A program made the position numbers and the translations under genes. This document shows positions 54,944 to 63,828 of a stretch of 64,000 bases of DNA, one piece after another; position 1 is the first letter of the stretch, and the number at the start of each line of letters is the position of its first letter. The DNA comes from Vicinamibacterales bacterium (GTDB lineage Bacteria; Acidobacteriota; Vicinamibacteria; Vicinamibacterales; SCN-69-37), in contig JAURFE010000001.1 in the NCBI GenBank assembly GCA_030827135.1, forward strand, positions 494,368 through 558,367, in the 5' to 3' direction. The notes below the pieces were generated by a model. That model did not search any database and was not told the DNA's origin. It worked only from the letters and a program-made list of their open reading frames with translations.

Positions 54944-56087
54944 CTAGTCCTCGTCGTCGTCAGCCCCCGCCACGGTCAGCTTGCCGGCCGCCTTGTTGAG
55001 GAGGTAGGCGCGAATGAATTCGTCGAGATCGCCGTCGAGCACGCGATCGGGATCCCCCACCTGATACTTCGTGCGGTGGTCCTTGACCATCTGATACGGC
55101 GCCAGCACATAACTGCGTATCTGGCTGCCGAATGCGATCTCCTTCTTTTCGCCGCCGATTTGCGCGAGCTTCGCGTCCTGCTCCTTGCGCTTCAAATCGT
55201 AGAGTCGCGCCTTGAGCACCTTCATCGCGGACGCGCGGTTCTTATGCTGCGAGCGTTCGTTCTGACACGACACCACGATGCCGGTCGGCAAATGTGTGAG
55301 ACGCACGGCGGAGTCGGTCACGTTGATGTGCTGTCCCCCGGCCCCACTCGAGCGGAACGTATCGACGCGCAGGTCCTTGTCATCAATTTCGACATCGATG
55401 TCATCGGGCAGTTCCGGCCACACATACACCGAGGCAAACGACGTGTGCCGGCGCGCGGCCTGGTCAAACGGCGAGATCCGCACAAGACGATGGACGCCGG
55501 CTTCAGCGGCGAGCAGCCCGTACGCATATTCACCGAAGATCGTCAGCGTCGCACTCTTGATGCCGGCCTCTTCCCCGGGCTGCAGGTCCACGACCTCGCG
55601 CTTGAAACCGCGGCGCTCGGTCCAGCGCACAAACATGCGCATCAGCATCTCCGCCCAGTCCTGGGACTCGGTGCCGCCGGCGCCCGGATGAATGGTGATG
55701 ATGGCGTTGCGCGCGTCCATCTCGCCGGACAACATCGTTCTCACTTCGCCGGCTTCGATCAGAGCGGCATACGCCGTCAACCCCTTGGCAAGATCGGCGG
55801 TCACGTCTTCGCCCTGACGAGCCCACTCAATCAACACCGCCAGGTCGTCGGTCTGCGTGCGGACGTTGACCACCAGCGTCCGGTCGTCGTCGAGGCGACG
55901 ACGACGCTGGAGCGTGGCCTGGGCGCGGGCCTGATCGGCCCAGAAATCGGGATGGGACGCTTCGTTTTCGATTTCGCTCAGTTCGCGGTCGAGACGGGCT
56001 TCGTCAAAGCCCCCTCCGGAGATCGGTGGCCCGTTCGACGAGCTCGGCGTACCAGCGGGCGTATTCTTCGACGGTCTTCTCGGTCAT
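54944..56087 (-). CDS. prfB: Peptide chain release factor 2 with programmed +1 frameshift
   Basis: Frame 0 starts at ATG 56087 (MTEKTVEEYARWYAELVERATDLRRGL) and meets TGA at codon 28 (56004-56006). The sequence there is GGAGGGGGCTTTGAC: an internal Shine-Dalgarno-like run followed by CTT TGA C. Skipping the T leads to the second frame (DEARLDRELSEIENEAS...), which runs to 54944 and holds the SPF and GGQ motifs (ISPFDQAARRH; SSGAGGQHINVTDSAV). About 380 residues in total. This is the classic RF2 autoregulation, in which RF2 shortage favours shifting. The start overlaps the region of the lnt stop. Confidence 0.93.
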
Positions 56088-56094
56088 AACGTCC

Positions 56095-57621
56095 CTATCG
56101 TGCCCCAACACGGCGCGGCATAGCCAGCCACACGGCCACGAGCAGCCCGAGCCACGCGACGAGATCGCCGATATGGCTGTAGATCGTCCGCGACTGGATG
56201 AGGCGGACGTCGCCGGTGACGACGGCTTCCTCAAACAGCGCGGTCGTCAGGCGCGTGCGGCCGTAGGGGTCCACAATGCCCGAGATCCCCGTGTTGGCGG
56301 CGCGGATCAGAAAGCGTCCCTGCTCGACCGCGCGGACACTCGCCTGCGCGAAGTGCTGATAGGGCGCAGACGACCGGCCGAACCAGGCGTCGTTGGTGAT
56401 GGTGGTGAGCAGCTCGGCGCCGCCCGCAGCGAATGCGCGTGGAATCCAGGGGTACACCACTTCGTAGCAGATGGAGACGCCGGTTCTGATCCCTCCGGCG
56501 TCCAGCACGGTCGGATCGGTGCCGGGGGCGAAGTCCGAGACCTTCTCGACGAGCGGTCCCACAAAAAACAGCAGCGACTTCAGCGGCACGTATTCCCCGA
56601 AGGGGACGAGCTGCATCTTCCGGTAGCCCCCAACGGAGCGTCCGTCTTCGCCGATGGCCACGGCCGAGTTGTAGACGCGATCCCCGTCAGGCCTGCGGGC
56701 GAATTCGTCGGTGCCGATGATAAAGGCGGTGCGCGTGTCGCGGGCGAGCGCGCGGATCGGTTCGGCCGCTGCCGGCTCGGCCTCAAAAAAAAACGGTGTC
56801 GATGCCTCGGGCCACACAACCAGCCGGGCGCCCTGCGCAATGGCCTCGCGGCTGAGCGCGAGATACCGCTCGAGAATCACCTCGCGGAATCGGGGGTCCC
56901 ATTTCTGATCCTGTTCGACGTTCCCCTGAACGAGCCCAATCTTCACGACAGGTCCCTGGGTCACCAGGGCGGCTCCCGCGACACGCCACGTGCCGAACGC
57001 GGCGGCGACAGCGACCAGTCCGAGGGCGACGACCACCCCCACCATCGGCCCGCGATCCCGCGTCAGGGCAAAGGCGGCTGCAGCCGCCGAGACCACCGCC
57101 ACCAGAAACGAGACGCCGAACACGCCGAACACACTCGCCAGCTGAATGATCGGCGTCACGTCCGCCTGCGATGTTCCGAGCAGCGCCCAGGGGAATCCCC
57201 CGCCGACCCAGCCCCGCAGCCACTCGGTCGCCACCCACACAAGGGGCGCGACCCAGAGCCCGACGACACCAAAACGACGCACGGCGCGCGCGGTCAGCAC
57301 CGCGAACAACGCCGGATACAACGCCAGATAAGCTGCGAGCAGACACATGACCAGCCATGCGACCACCATCGGGAGTCCGCCGTGCAGGTGCATGACCTCG
57401 ACGACCCACGACACCGTCAGACTGAAGTGAACGAAGCCCGAGATCCAGCCCAGCAGGAAGACGCGTCCCCGCCGGGGCGCCTGCGCAGCCGTCCGCGTGA
57501 CCTCGATCGCGACGGCGATCAATAGCGGCGCGAGCGCGGTCCACGCAAACGCCGGATGACCATACCTGGGAAAACTGGCGGCGAGCAGCACGCCGGAAAG
57601 CAGCGCAAGCGCACGAGCCAT
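56095..57621 (-). CDS. lnt: Apolipoprotein N-acyltransferase
   Basis: 508 residues: about six membrane helices (residues 1-215), then a nitrilase domain with the Glu in VVWPEASTPFFF, Lys in GGYRKMQLVPFGEYVP and Cys in GVSICYEVVYP, followed by a last helix. It adds the third acyl chain to lipoproteins, which fits the nearby Lol transporter genes elsewhere in the window. It lies 6 bp after a SPOR gene. Confidence 0.94.
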   Translation of the reverse strand: MARALALLSGVLLAASFPRYGHPAFAWTALAPLLIAVAIEVTRTAAQAPRRGRVFLLGWISGFVHFSLTVSWVVEVMHLHGGLPMVVAWLVMCLLAAYLALYPALFAVLTARAVRRFGVVGLWVAPLVWVATEWLRGWVGGGFPWALLGTSQADVTPIIQLASVFGVFGVSFLVAVVSAAAAAFALTRDRGPMVGVVVALGLVAVAAAFGTWRVAGAALVTQGPVVKIGLVQGNVEQDQKWDPRFREVILERYLALSREAIAQGARLVVWPEASTPFFFEAEPAAAEPIRALARDTRTAFIIGTDEFARRPDGDRVYNSAVAIGEDGRSVGGYRKMQLVPFGEYVPLKSLLFFVGPLVEKVSDFAPGTDPTVLDAGGIRTGVSICYEVVYPWIPRAFAAGGAELLTTITNDAWFGRSSAPYQHFAQASVRAVEQGRFLIRAANTGISGIVDPYGRTRLTTALFEEAVVTGDVRLIQSRTIYSHIGDLVAWLGLLVAVWLAMPRRVGAR

Positions 57622-57627
57622 CAGCCG

Positions 57628-58218
57628 TTATCGCTGCTGTATACGCGCGGGCAGTCCCTCGCGCTCAAGACGGACACGGACCCGATCGGCGTCGGCCCGC
57701 GTGGCATACGGGCCCACGCGCACGCGGAAGAGCCGGTCCGGCGAGCCCGCCGTCGGTACGAGGACAAACGCCGGCACGTCGAGTTTCTTGAGTCTGGCCA
57801 TGACCCCATCGGCAGCCGGACGCGCGGAGTAGGCCCCAATCTGCAGGAACCAGTCCCCCGTCACCGCCGTCGGCGCGGGCGCCTGCACGGGCGGCGTGGC
57901 TGGTGGAGGCGGTTGTGTCTCCGCCGGTGGCGTCGGGGGTTCTCCGGTTGTGGGCGGCGGCGTCGGCGCCGGCGCACCCGATCCGGTCAGCAGGTCGTGG
58001 TAGGCAAGGTCCTGCACGGGCTGGGCCGCCGGGTCGACCGGCACGACCGTCTCTGTACCCTCCGTGCTGGCCGACTGCGTGTCAGCCGCACTCCGGACGT
58101 CGCGCCCCACCGCAACGCCCAGCAAAAAGATCACGACCGCGACCACCACAGCGGAGATAAACAGGAAGACCAGTTGCTTCCCACTCAACTGGATTTCGCG
58201 GAACTCGCGGTCAGTCAT
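57628..58218 (-). CDS. SPOR-domain membrane protein
   Basis: 196 residues: cytoplasmic tail, one membrane helix (about 15-37, LVFLFISAVVVAVVIFLLGVAVG), a Pro-rich linker (about 80-120) and a C-terminal SPOR domain (GDWFLQIGAYSARPAADGVMARLK...RVRVGPYATRADADRVRVRL). SPOR domains bind denuded septal peptidoglycan; this is the usual plan of division proteins such as FtsN or DedD. The start overlaps the TPR gene's stop by 8 bases. Confidence 0.9.
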   Translation of the reverse strand: MTDREFREIQLSGKQLVFLFISAVVVAVVIFLLGVAVGRDVRSAADTQSASTEGTETVVPVDPAAQPVQDLAYHDLLTGSGAPAPTPPPTTGEPPTPPAETQPPPPATPPVQAPAPTAVTGDWFLQIGAYSARPAADGVMARLKKLDVPAFVLVPTAGSPDRLFRVRVGPYATRADADRVRVRLEREGLPARIQQR

Positions 58219-59857
58219 GATACCCAGCCGATCTTACACCGTCATCGCCTCCGATGCGGGCCAGCAGGTCGCGCGCCTCCTGCGACTGTGGGTCCAGCGC
58301 CACCGCGCGACGGGCTTCCACCAGCGCGGCTGCCGATTCGCCACTGTCGGACAACGCTTCGGCAAGGTGGACCAGTCCCGCCACCGTCGCTCGCGACCAC
58401 ACCGCAATCCGGAAGGCGTCAATGGCCTCCCTCAGGCGGCCCGCGCGGCGGTAGATCTGCCCCAGCAGCAGGTGCGGCTCGTCATCGTACGGGCGCAGAT
58501 AGATCGCCCGCCGGAGTTCGTCGATCGCCCCGCGATCATCCTCCTGATCGAACAGGCGCCGCCCCCGCGCCAGGTGGAACGCGGCGAGTTCCTGCTGTTC
58601 CCGCTGCGCCGGGCTCGCCACAGCCGCGACGACGCGGTCGGTCGGGCGCGATTCCAGCCGGGGCGTGAGCCGTTCCAACCCCGCAGGCACCCGATCGCCC
58701 GTCCCGTCCACATCCACGCTGGTGCCCAGTTGTTTCGCGAGCGCCAGTTCACGCTCCCCTTCCACGCGCCTGCCGGCGGCCATCAGCATCTGGCTGAGCA
58801 CCAGGTGCGCATCCCCGTCGTACGGATCGAAGCGCACGACCTCCCGCAGCCAGAACAGGGCTGCGTCCGCATTCCGGCTTCTGGCATACGCGTATCCCAG
58901 GTTGAAGAGATACTCCGTGTTGTCCGGGGCGTCGTCCACGGCGCGTGTAAAGAAGTAGGTCGGCAATCCGGTCTGCGGCGTGCTGCCTCGCCGCACCTGA
59001 ATGACGCCAAGCGCATTGAGCAACACCGGGGACGGCGCCTCGCTGTGCAGCGTCTGCAGCAACGCGTAGGCTTCGTCGAACCCACGCAGTTCCATCAGGG
59101 ACAGCGCCGCGGCATACCGCGCCGCCCGGTCACCGCGGGCATCGCGCCGCACGGCACGCGCCGCCGCCAGGGCCTTGTCGTGGGCGCCCTGCGCCGAATG
59201 AAACTCCCATAAGGCGAGCAGGATGCGATCGTCGGCCGGAGCCTGCTGACGCGCCGCCTCGAGAAATCGCTCCTGCACGGCCGGCGTGGTCGCGACCAGC
59301 CCCTTGACGTACTGTTCAAAGGCGCCCAGGGGCAGCCGCGTATCGACATGCCGCGGGGCACCGGGCGTGCCCGGCAGCAACCGCGACACGACCTGCTCCA
59401 CGACATCGTAGATCCCGGTCCCGGCCCCCTCACCGGCGGCCTGCGCCAGTTCGCGGGCCGATTCGAGCGTGATCACACGCGCGGTGATCAACAGGCGGGC
59501 GCCGAGGCGCACGTCCCCGATGATCAACTCGCTGGCACCGAGCAGCTCGCCAACCCGAATCATCGTCGCCCGGGTCAACGGTGTGCTGCGCGGCAGTTGC
59601 AGGGACGCAAACGCCGCCACCCGCTCAGCGCGCGTCAACACGGCAATGCCGCGCGCATCGAGTTCCTCGGCCAACAGCAGGGCCGCGGCCTCCCCCAGCC
59701 AGAATCCCGCGCCCTCGCCTCCAGGCACGTCCCCGTCCACGACCACCGCAAACGGAAGCACCAGCGGACGATCAAAGGCCGGCGCCGGGGCCTGGGCCGA
59801 CGCGGGCACCGCCCACACAATCAGGGCGCCGACGAGAGCGCAAACGTACCGTCGCAT
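58211..59857 (-). CDS. Periplasmic TPR-repeat protein
   Basis: 548 residues from ATG 59857. Signal peptide MRRYVCALVGALIVWAVPASAQA; an N-terminal domain resembling TolB/FlgO-type modules (LVLPFAVVVDGD..., GASELIIGDVRLGARLLITARVI) and then several TPR motifs (for example AEYLFNLGYAYARSRNADAALFW-like; HLLLGQIYRRAGRLREAIDAF; LVHLAEALSDSGESAAALVEARRAV). It probably acts as a scaffold in the envelope. The start overlaps the upstream gene's 3' end by 37 bases. Its operon partners are SPOR and lnt. Confidence 0.82.
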   Translation of the reverse strand: MRRYVCALVGALIVWAVPASAQAPAPAFDRPLVLPFAVVVDGDVPGGEGAGFWLGEAAALLLAEELDARGIAVLTRAERVAAFASLQLPRSTPLTRATMIRVGELLGASELIIGDVRLGARLLITARVITLESARELAQAAGEGAGTGIYDVVEQVVSRLLPGTPGAPRHVDTRLPLGAFEQYVKGLVATTPAVQERFLEAARQQAPADDRILLALWEFHSAQGAHDKALAAARAVRRDARGDRAARYAAALSLMELRGFDEAYALLQTLHSEAPSPVLLNALGVIQVRRGSTPQTGLPTYFFTRAVDDAPDNTEYLFNLGYAYARSRNADAALFWLREVVRFDPYDGDAHLVLSQMLMAAGRRVEGERELALAKQLGTSVDVDGTGDRVPAGLERLTPRLESRPTDRVVAAVASPAQREQQELAAFHLARGRRLFDQEDDRGAIDELRRAIYLRPYDDEPHLLLGQIYRRAGRLREAIDAFRIAVWSRATVAGLVHLAEALSDSGESAAALVEARRAVALDPQSQEARDLLARIGGDDGVRSAGYHD

Positions 59858-60423
59858 GACCGTTCCCCTTCCGACCCCGGCGCCGCGCGAGGCTGCGCGC
59901 GACACGAGGCCATGTGCCCCGACACCACCAGATTCACCGACGCACACATCGCGACCACGAGTGCCGCATAAAAGCCGCACAACGGCGAGGCGGGCGTTTC
60001 CCGTGCCCCGCAGAACACCGACGCGCGCACCGCAATCGTCAACACGCCACGCGACACCGTCGTGCGCACGCAGGTCGCGGGACACGTCTCCGCGACGACC
60101 GCCGCCACGCGGCGGACCACGGCGCGCGCCCGCCACCACCGCGGGAGGCGGGGCACCCAGTACCTGGTCCAGCGGCTGGCATCGTTCCATGTCCACTGCG
60201 CGACCAGACGCCCCGCTGATTCGACGACGCGCTGGTAGCCGGCGCCCTCCGTGCGGAGAAAGCCGACCACGGCCATCATCGGCGCCAGGCCCATGGTGCC
60301 GTCGCGACGCCCGTCAGGCTTGAGCCAGTGGTCGTAAAACTCCGCGCGTGCGGGCAGCTCCTCCGCGATGGCTTGTTCGAGGGCGGCCACCAGCACCCGC
60401 CCCACTCGTACATCCCGTGTCAT
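59821..60423 (-). CDS. Hypothetical protein with C-terminal Cys motif
   Basis: 200 residues. The mid-region (TWNDASRWTRYWVPRLPRWWRARAVVRRV) is Trp-rich; later RASVFCGARETPASPLCGFYAALVVAMCASVNL carries closely spaced cysteines, reminiscent of V4R-type or small-ligand-binding domains, but this is weak. The start ATG 60423 is divergent from mobA by just 12 bp. The end overlaps the TPR gene. A real gene on its codon pattern and junctions; function unknown. Confidence 0.55.
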   Translation of the reverse strand: MTRDVRVGRVLVAALEQAIAEELPARAEFYDHWLKPDGRRDGTMGLAPMMAVVGFLRTEGAGYQRVVESAGRLVAQWTWNDASRWTRYWVPRLPRWWRARAVVRRVAAVVAETCPATCVRTTVSRGVLTIAVRASVFCGARETPASPLCGFYAALVVAMCASVNLVVSGHMASCRAQPRAAPGSEGERSCDGTFALSSAP

Positions 60424-60435
60424 GATGCTCCGCGC

Positions 60436-61053
60436 ATGTCAGACCAGACGATCGCCGGCGCCATCCTGGCCGGAGGTCAGGCCCGCCGGCTCGGCGGGCA
60501 GGACAAGAGCCGTCTCCTCACTCCTGATGGCCCCATCATCGTACGCCAGTGTGCGTTGCTGCAACGCATCGCCGCGCACGTCTTCATCGTGACCACCCGC
60601 GCGGACCGGGCGGCCCGGCCCCATCGATTTGACGATCTCGCGGTGCCCGTCGTCACCGACACGTTCGCCGACAGTGGCGCGCTGGCCGGCATCCACGCTG
60701 CGGTGAACCACGCCAGGGCCTGTGGACCGGCCGTGGATCGCGTCCTGGTGCTGGCCTGTGACCTGCCGTTCCTTGTCTCAGGCCTGCTTGACGCGTTGAC
60801 GGCGGCTGCGACCGAGGGCGACGGCGCGTGGGTGCGTACCGCGCGGGGGCCGGAGCCACTCATCGCGTGTTACCGCACGGCCAGCCTGGATCGGATCGCG
60901 GCGGCGCTGCAGGGAGGCGAGCGACGCGCGATGGCGCTGGGGACCCTGTTGCGCCTCCGGGAACTGGGCCCGGACGACCTGACGGCCTTCGGTGATCCCG
61001 ACGTGCTCACCACCAACGTGAACACGCCGGAGGATGCCCGCCGGATACAATAG
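60436..61053 (+). CDS. mobA: Molybdenum cofactor guanylyltransferase
   Basis: 205 residues from ATG 60436. The nucleotide-binding AGAILAGGQARRLGGQDKSRLL and the LACDLPFL, ARGPEPLIACYR blocks identify MobA. It attaches GMP to molybdopterin. No other moa/mob gene is near. An open frame upstream is rejected, as it antisenses the divergent gene. Confidence 0.9.
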   Translation: MSDQTIAGAILAGGQARRLGGQDKSRLLTPDGPIIVRQCALLQRIAAHVFIVTTRADRAARPHRFDDLAVPVVTDTFADSGALAGIHAAVNHARACGPAVDRVLVLACDLPFLVSGLLDALTAAATEGDGAWVRTARGPEPLIACYRTASLDRIAAALQGGERRAMALGTLLRLRELGPDDLTAFGDPDVLTTNVNTPEDARRIQ

Positions 61054-61060
61054 CGGGCTG

Positions 61061-63061
61061 ATGATTCTGCCAGTCCACGCGCACGTACGGCAGCGCCTCC
61101 AGGCGACGCTGCAGGCACAGTTTCACCTTGACCCGGCGGCGGTGCCGTCGATCGTGATCGAGACGCCGCCACGGCGCGCCCTTGGGGATCTGGCGGTGCC
61201 CGTCGCGTTCGAACTCGCCCGCACCTTGCGGAAAGCGCCGCGGGTCATCGCGCAGGAACTGGCCACGGCGCTCGGGCCGATTGACGGAATCAGCCGCGTC
61301 GAGGCCGCGCCCAACGGCTATCTCAACTTCTTCCTTGATCGCCGGAGTTTTGTGCTCGCGCGACTCAAGGACGACCCGACGCTGCCCCCGGCATCGTCGG
61401 GCGGCAAGGTCATCGTCGAACACACGGCGATCAATCCGAACAAGGCCGCGCACATCGGCCACCTCCGCAACTCGGCGCTCGGGGATACCCTCGTGCGGCT
61501 GCTCCGCTTTCAGGGTCGCCCGGTCGAAGTGCAGAACTACATCGACGACACCGGCGTGCAGGTGGCAGACGTGGTCGTTGGCTTCACGGTGATCGAAGGC
61601 AAAACGCTGGCGGATGTGGCGGCGCTCGCGGATGACCCGGCCGTGCGGTTCGACTACCTCTGCTGGGATCTGTATGCGCGCGTGACCGAGTGGTATGACG
61701 CGGACAAGACACGCCTGACGATCCGGGCCGACACGATGCACGCGATCGAAGAAGGCGGCAATCCGACGGCCGAGTTGGGGGCGCTCATCGCCGACCGCAT
61801 CGTGCGATGCCATCTGAGAACGATGGCGCGAATGAATGTCGATTACGACCTGCTCTCCTGGGAAGGCGACATTCTCCGGCTGCAGTTCTGGGCGAAGGCG
61901 TTCGAGGAACTCAAGGCGCTTGGCGCCGTGTATCTGCAGACCGACGGGCCGCTGGCGGGCTGCTGGGTGATGAAGATCGACGAGGCCACCCCGGCCACCG
62001 CTGATGGCGAGCCCGACCCCGAGGCCGAGCGGGAAAAAGTCATCGTGCGGTCGAACGGCACGGTGACCTACGTCGGCAAGGACATCGCCAACCAGTTCTG
62101 GAAGTTTGGACTGCTCGGCCGCGACTTCCACTACCGCGTGTTTGATGAACGTGGCGGCCGGCCGCTGTGGGCGACGACGTCGGTTCCCGGGCAGGACCGC
62201 GGCCTGGCGCCGCAGTTTGGCAGAGCGGACGCCGTCTACAACGTGATCGACTCGCGGCAGGCCTACCTCCAGCAGCTGCTCAAGCAGTCGCTCGCGGCGA
62301 TGGGCTTCCCCGCACAGGCCGCGAACTCGACCCACTTTGCGTACGAAATGGTCGCACTGTCCCACGCGACCGCCCGCGAGCTTGGCTATGCGGACACGGA
62401 GGACTCCGGAAAACCGTTTGTCGAAGTGTCGGGCCGGAAGGGCCTCGGTGTGAAGGCCGACGATCTGCTGGATCGCCTGATCGCCACCGCGTCCGAGGAA
62501 GTGCGGTCCCGGCAGCCGGAGTTGCCGGCCGATGTCATCCACGCGACAGCGAGCCGGATCGCCGTCGCCGCCGTGCGGTACTTTCTGGTGAAATTTTCCC
62601 GCGGAAAGGTGATCGCGTTCGACATCCGGGAAGCCCTGAGTTTTGAAGGCGAGACCGGACCGTATCTGCAGTACGCGATCGTCCGTGCGCGCAACATCCT
62701 CGCCAAACTGCAGGACCGCGATCAGGTCACCGCCGCGTCCCTCCCGTCGAGAGCGGAGACGCTGCCGTCCGCCCCGCTGGATGAGGGCGAGGACGGCGAC
62801 GAGTTGTGGGGCCTGGTGCTGGAAGCCGCGCGCCTCGACGAGATCGTGGAGTCTGCCGTGCGGTCGCTCGAGATCTCACACGTCGCGAAGTTTGCGTTTG
62901 GGCTGGCGCAGTCGTTCAACGCGTTTTATCACCGGCAGCCGATTCTCAAGGAGGAACGCGCGGATGTACGCCTGTGGCGCGCCACCGCCGTGTTCTATTG
63001 TGCGACACAACTCACCCGCACCCTCAATCTGATGGGGTGTGAGGTGCCCGAGAGAATGTGA
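61061..63061 (+). CDS. argS: Arginyl-tRNA synthetase
   Basis: 666 residues from ATG 61061. An N-terminal additional domain (about 1-110) leads to NPNKAAHIGHLRNSALGDTL, the HIGH motif of ArgRS. The KMSKS equivalent is SGRKGLGVKADDLL, as in many bacterial ArgRS lacking a strict KMSKS. The C-terminal DALR anticodon domain ends RTLNLMGCEVPERM. An upstream in-frame ATG (61034) lies inside mobA and lacks a spaced ribosome-binding site. Confidence 0.95.
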   Translation: MILPVHAHVRQRLQATLQAQFHLDPAAVPSIVIETPPRRALGDLAVPVAFELARTLRKAPRVIAQELATALGPIDGISRVEAAPNGYLNFFLDRRSFVLARLKDDPTLPPASSGGKVIVEHTAINPNKAAHIGHLRNSALGDTLVRLLRFQGRPVEVQNYIDDTGVQVADVVVGFTVIEGKTLADVAALADDPAVRFDYLCWDLYARVTEWYDADKTRLTIRADTMHAIEEGGNPTAELGALIADRIVRCHLRTMARMNVDYDLLSWEGDILRLQFWAKAFEELKALGAVYLQTDGPLAGCWVMKIDEATPATADGEPDPEAEREKVIVRSNGTVTYVGKDIANQFWKFGLLGRDFHYRVFDERGGRPLWATTSVPGQDRGLAPQFGRADAVYNVIDSRQAYLQQLLKQSLAAMGFPAQAANSTHFAYEMVALSHATARELGYADTEDSGKPFVEVSGRKGLGVKADDLLDRLIATASEEVRSRQPELPADVIHATASRIAVAAVRYFLVKFSRGKVIAFDIREALSFEGETGPYLQYAIVRARNILAKLQDRDQVTAASLPSRAETLPSAPLDEGEDGDELWGLVLEAARLDEIVESAVRSLEISHVAKFAFGLAQSFNAFYHRQPILKEERADVRLWRATAVFYCATQLTRTLNLMGCEVPERM

Positions 63062-63828
63062 TGGGCCAGGGTCCAGGAGTCCAGGAGTCCAGGGGGCCGG
63101 GGGTTCAGGGGGCCGACAGGCCTGTCATCGGCGTGGCGTTTCCGCGTGAGGACTATGTTGCGGCGCTGGAACTGGCGGGGGCGGCCGTGCGGGTGCTGCG
63201 GCCCGATGCCGATCCGCTGCCGCGGGTCCTGCACGAACTTGATGGCGTCCTGCTGACCGGGGGACCGGACGTGCGTCCCGACCGATACGGCGCCGCCACG
63301 ACCCATCCGACGGTTGAGGTGGACGAAGTGCGCGACGCGTACGAATTGCCGTTGGCGCAGGCCGCCCTCTCGTCCGGCACGCCGGTGCTCGCCATTTGTC
63401 GCGGTGTGCAGGTGCTGAATGTTGCCGCAGGCGGAACGCTGATTCAGGATCTGCCCTCACAGCGGCCCAGCGCCATCAACCACTCCATCACCGAGCCACG
63501 CACCACCATCGCGCACGCGGTCCGTCTCGCGCCGGGCACCCAACTCGCGGCCGTCATGGCCGGACAACTCAGCGCCGATGGCCGGCTCGACGTCAACAGC
63601 CGGCACCACCAGGCCATCGATCAGGTGGCGTCAGGATTCCGTGTCTCGGCCACCGCACCGGACGGGATCATTGAAGCCATCGAAGCGATCGACCAGGACA
63701 CCGCATTCTGCATCGGCGTGCAGTGGCACCCTGAGAACTTCTACCGCACAGGTGAATCCGCGTCGCTGTTCCAGGCGTTTGTGACGGCTGCCGGGACGCG
63801 TCCCGAGGCCTGCGGACCGCGGACCTAA
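63058..63828 (+). CDS. Class I glutamine amidotransferase, peptidase C26 family
   Basis: 256 residues. GVLLTGGPDVRPDRYG, AICRGVQVLNVAAGGTLIQDL with the nucleophile Cys, and VQWHPENF with His-Glu complete the triad. This is the gamma-glutamyl-GABA hydrolase (PuuD) type, acting on gamma-glutamyl compounds. Start GTG 63058 overlaps the argS stop as GTGA; ATG 63061 is also possible. The first 20 or so residues (QGPGVQESRGPGVQGAD) come from an octamer array and replace any normal N-terminus. Confidence 0.82.
   Translation: MMGQGPGVQESRGPGVQGADRPVIGVAFPREDYVAALELAGAAVRVLRPDADPLPRVLHELDGVLLTGGPDVRPDRYGAATTHPTVEVDEVRDAYELPLAQAALSSGTPVLAICRGVQVLNVAAGGTLIQDLPSQRPSAINHSITEPRTTIAHAVRLAPGTQLAAVMAGQLSADGRLDVNSRHHQAIDQVASGFRVSATAPDGIIEAIEAIDQDTAFCIGVQWHPENFYRTGESASLFQAFVTAAGTRPEACGPRT
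63069..63120. repeat. Octamer array (word TCCAGGAG/GG) at the start of the C26 gene
   Basis: Words TCCAGGAG (twice), TCCAGGGG, GCCGGGGG, TTCAGGGG, GCCGACAG with 8-bp period. It is translated in frame directly after the start codon of the amidotransferase. Confidence 0.8.

Noticed and set aside
54944-56087. prfB as a frameshifted pseudogene
   Set aside because: The stop occurs at the conserved CTT TGA C site with a Shine-Dalgarno-like run before it, the known programmed shift.
61007-62542. Long minus-strand frame opposite argS
   Set aside because: It mirrors a clear arginyl-tRNA synthetase and has no motif of its own.
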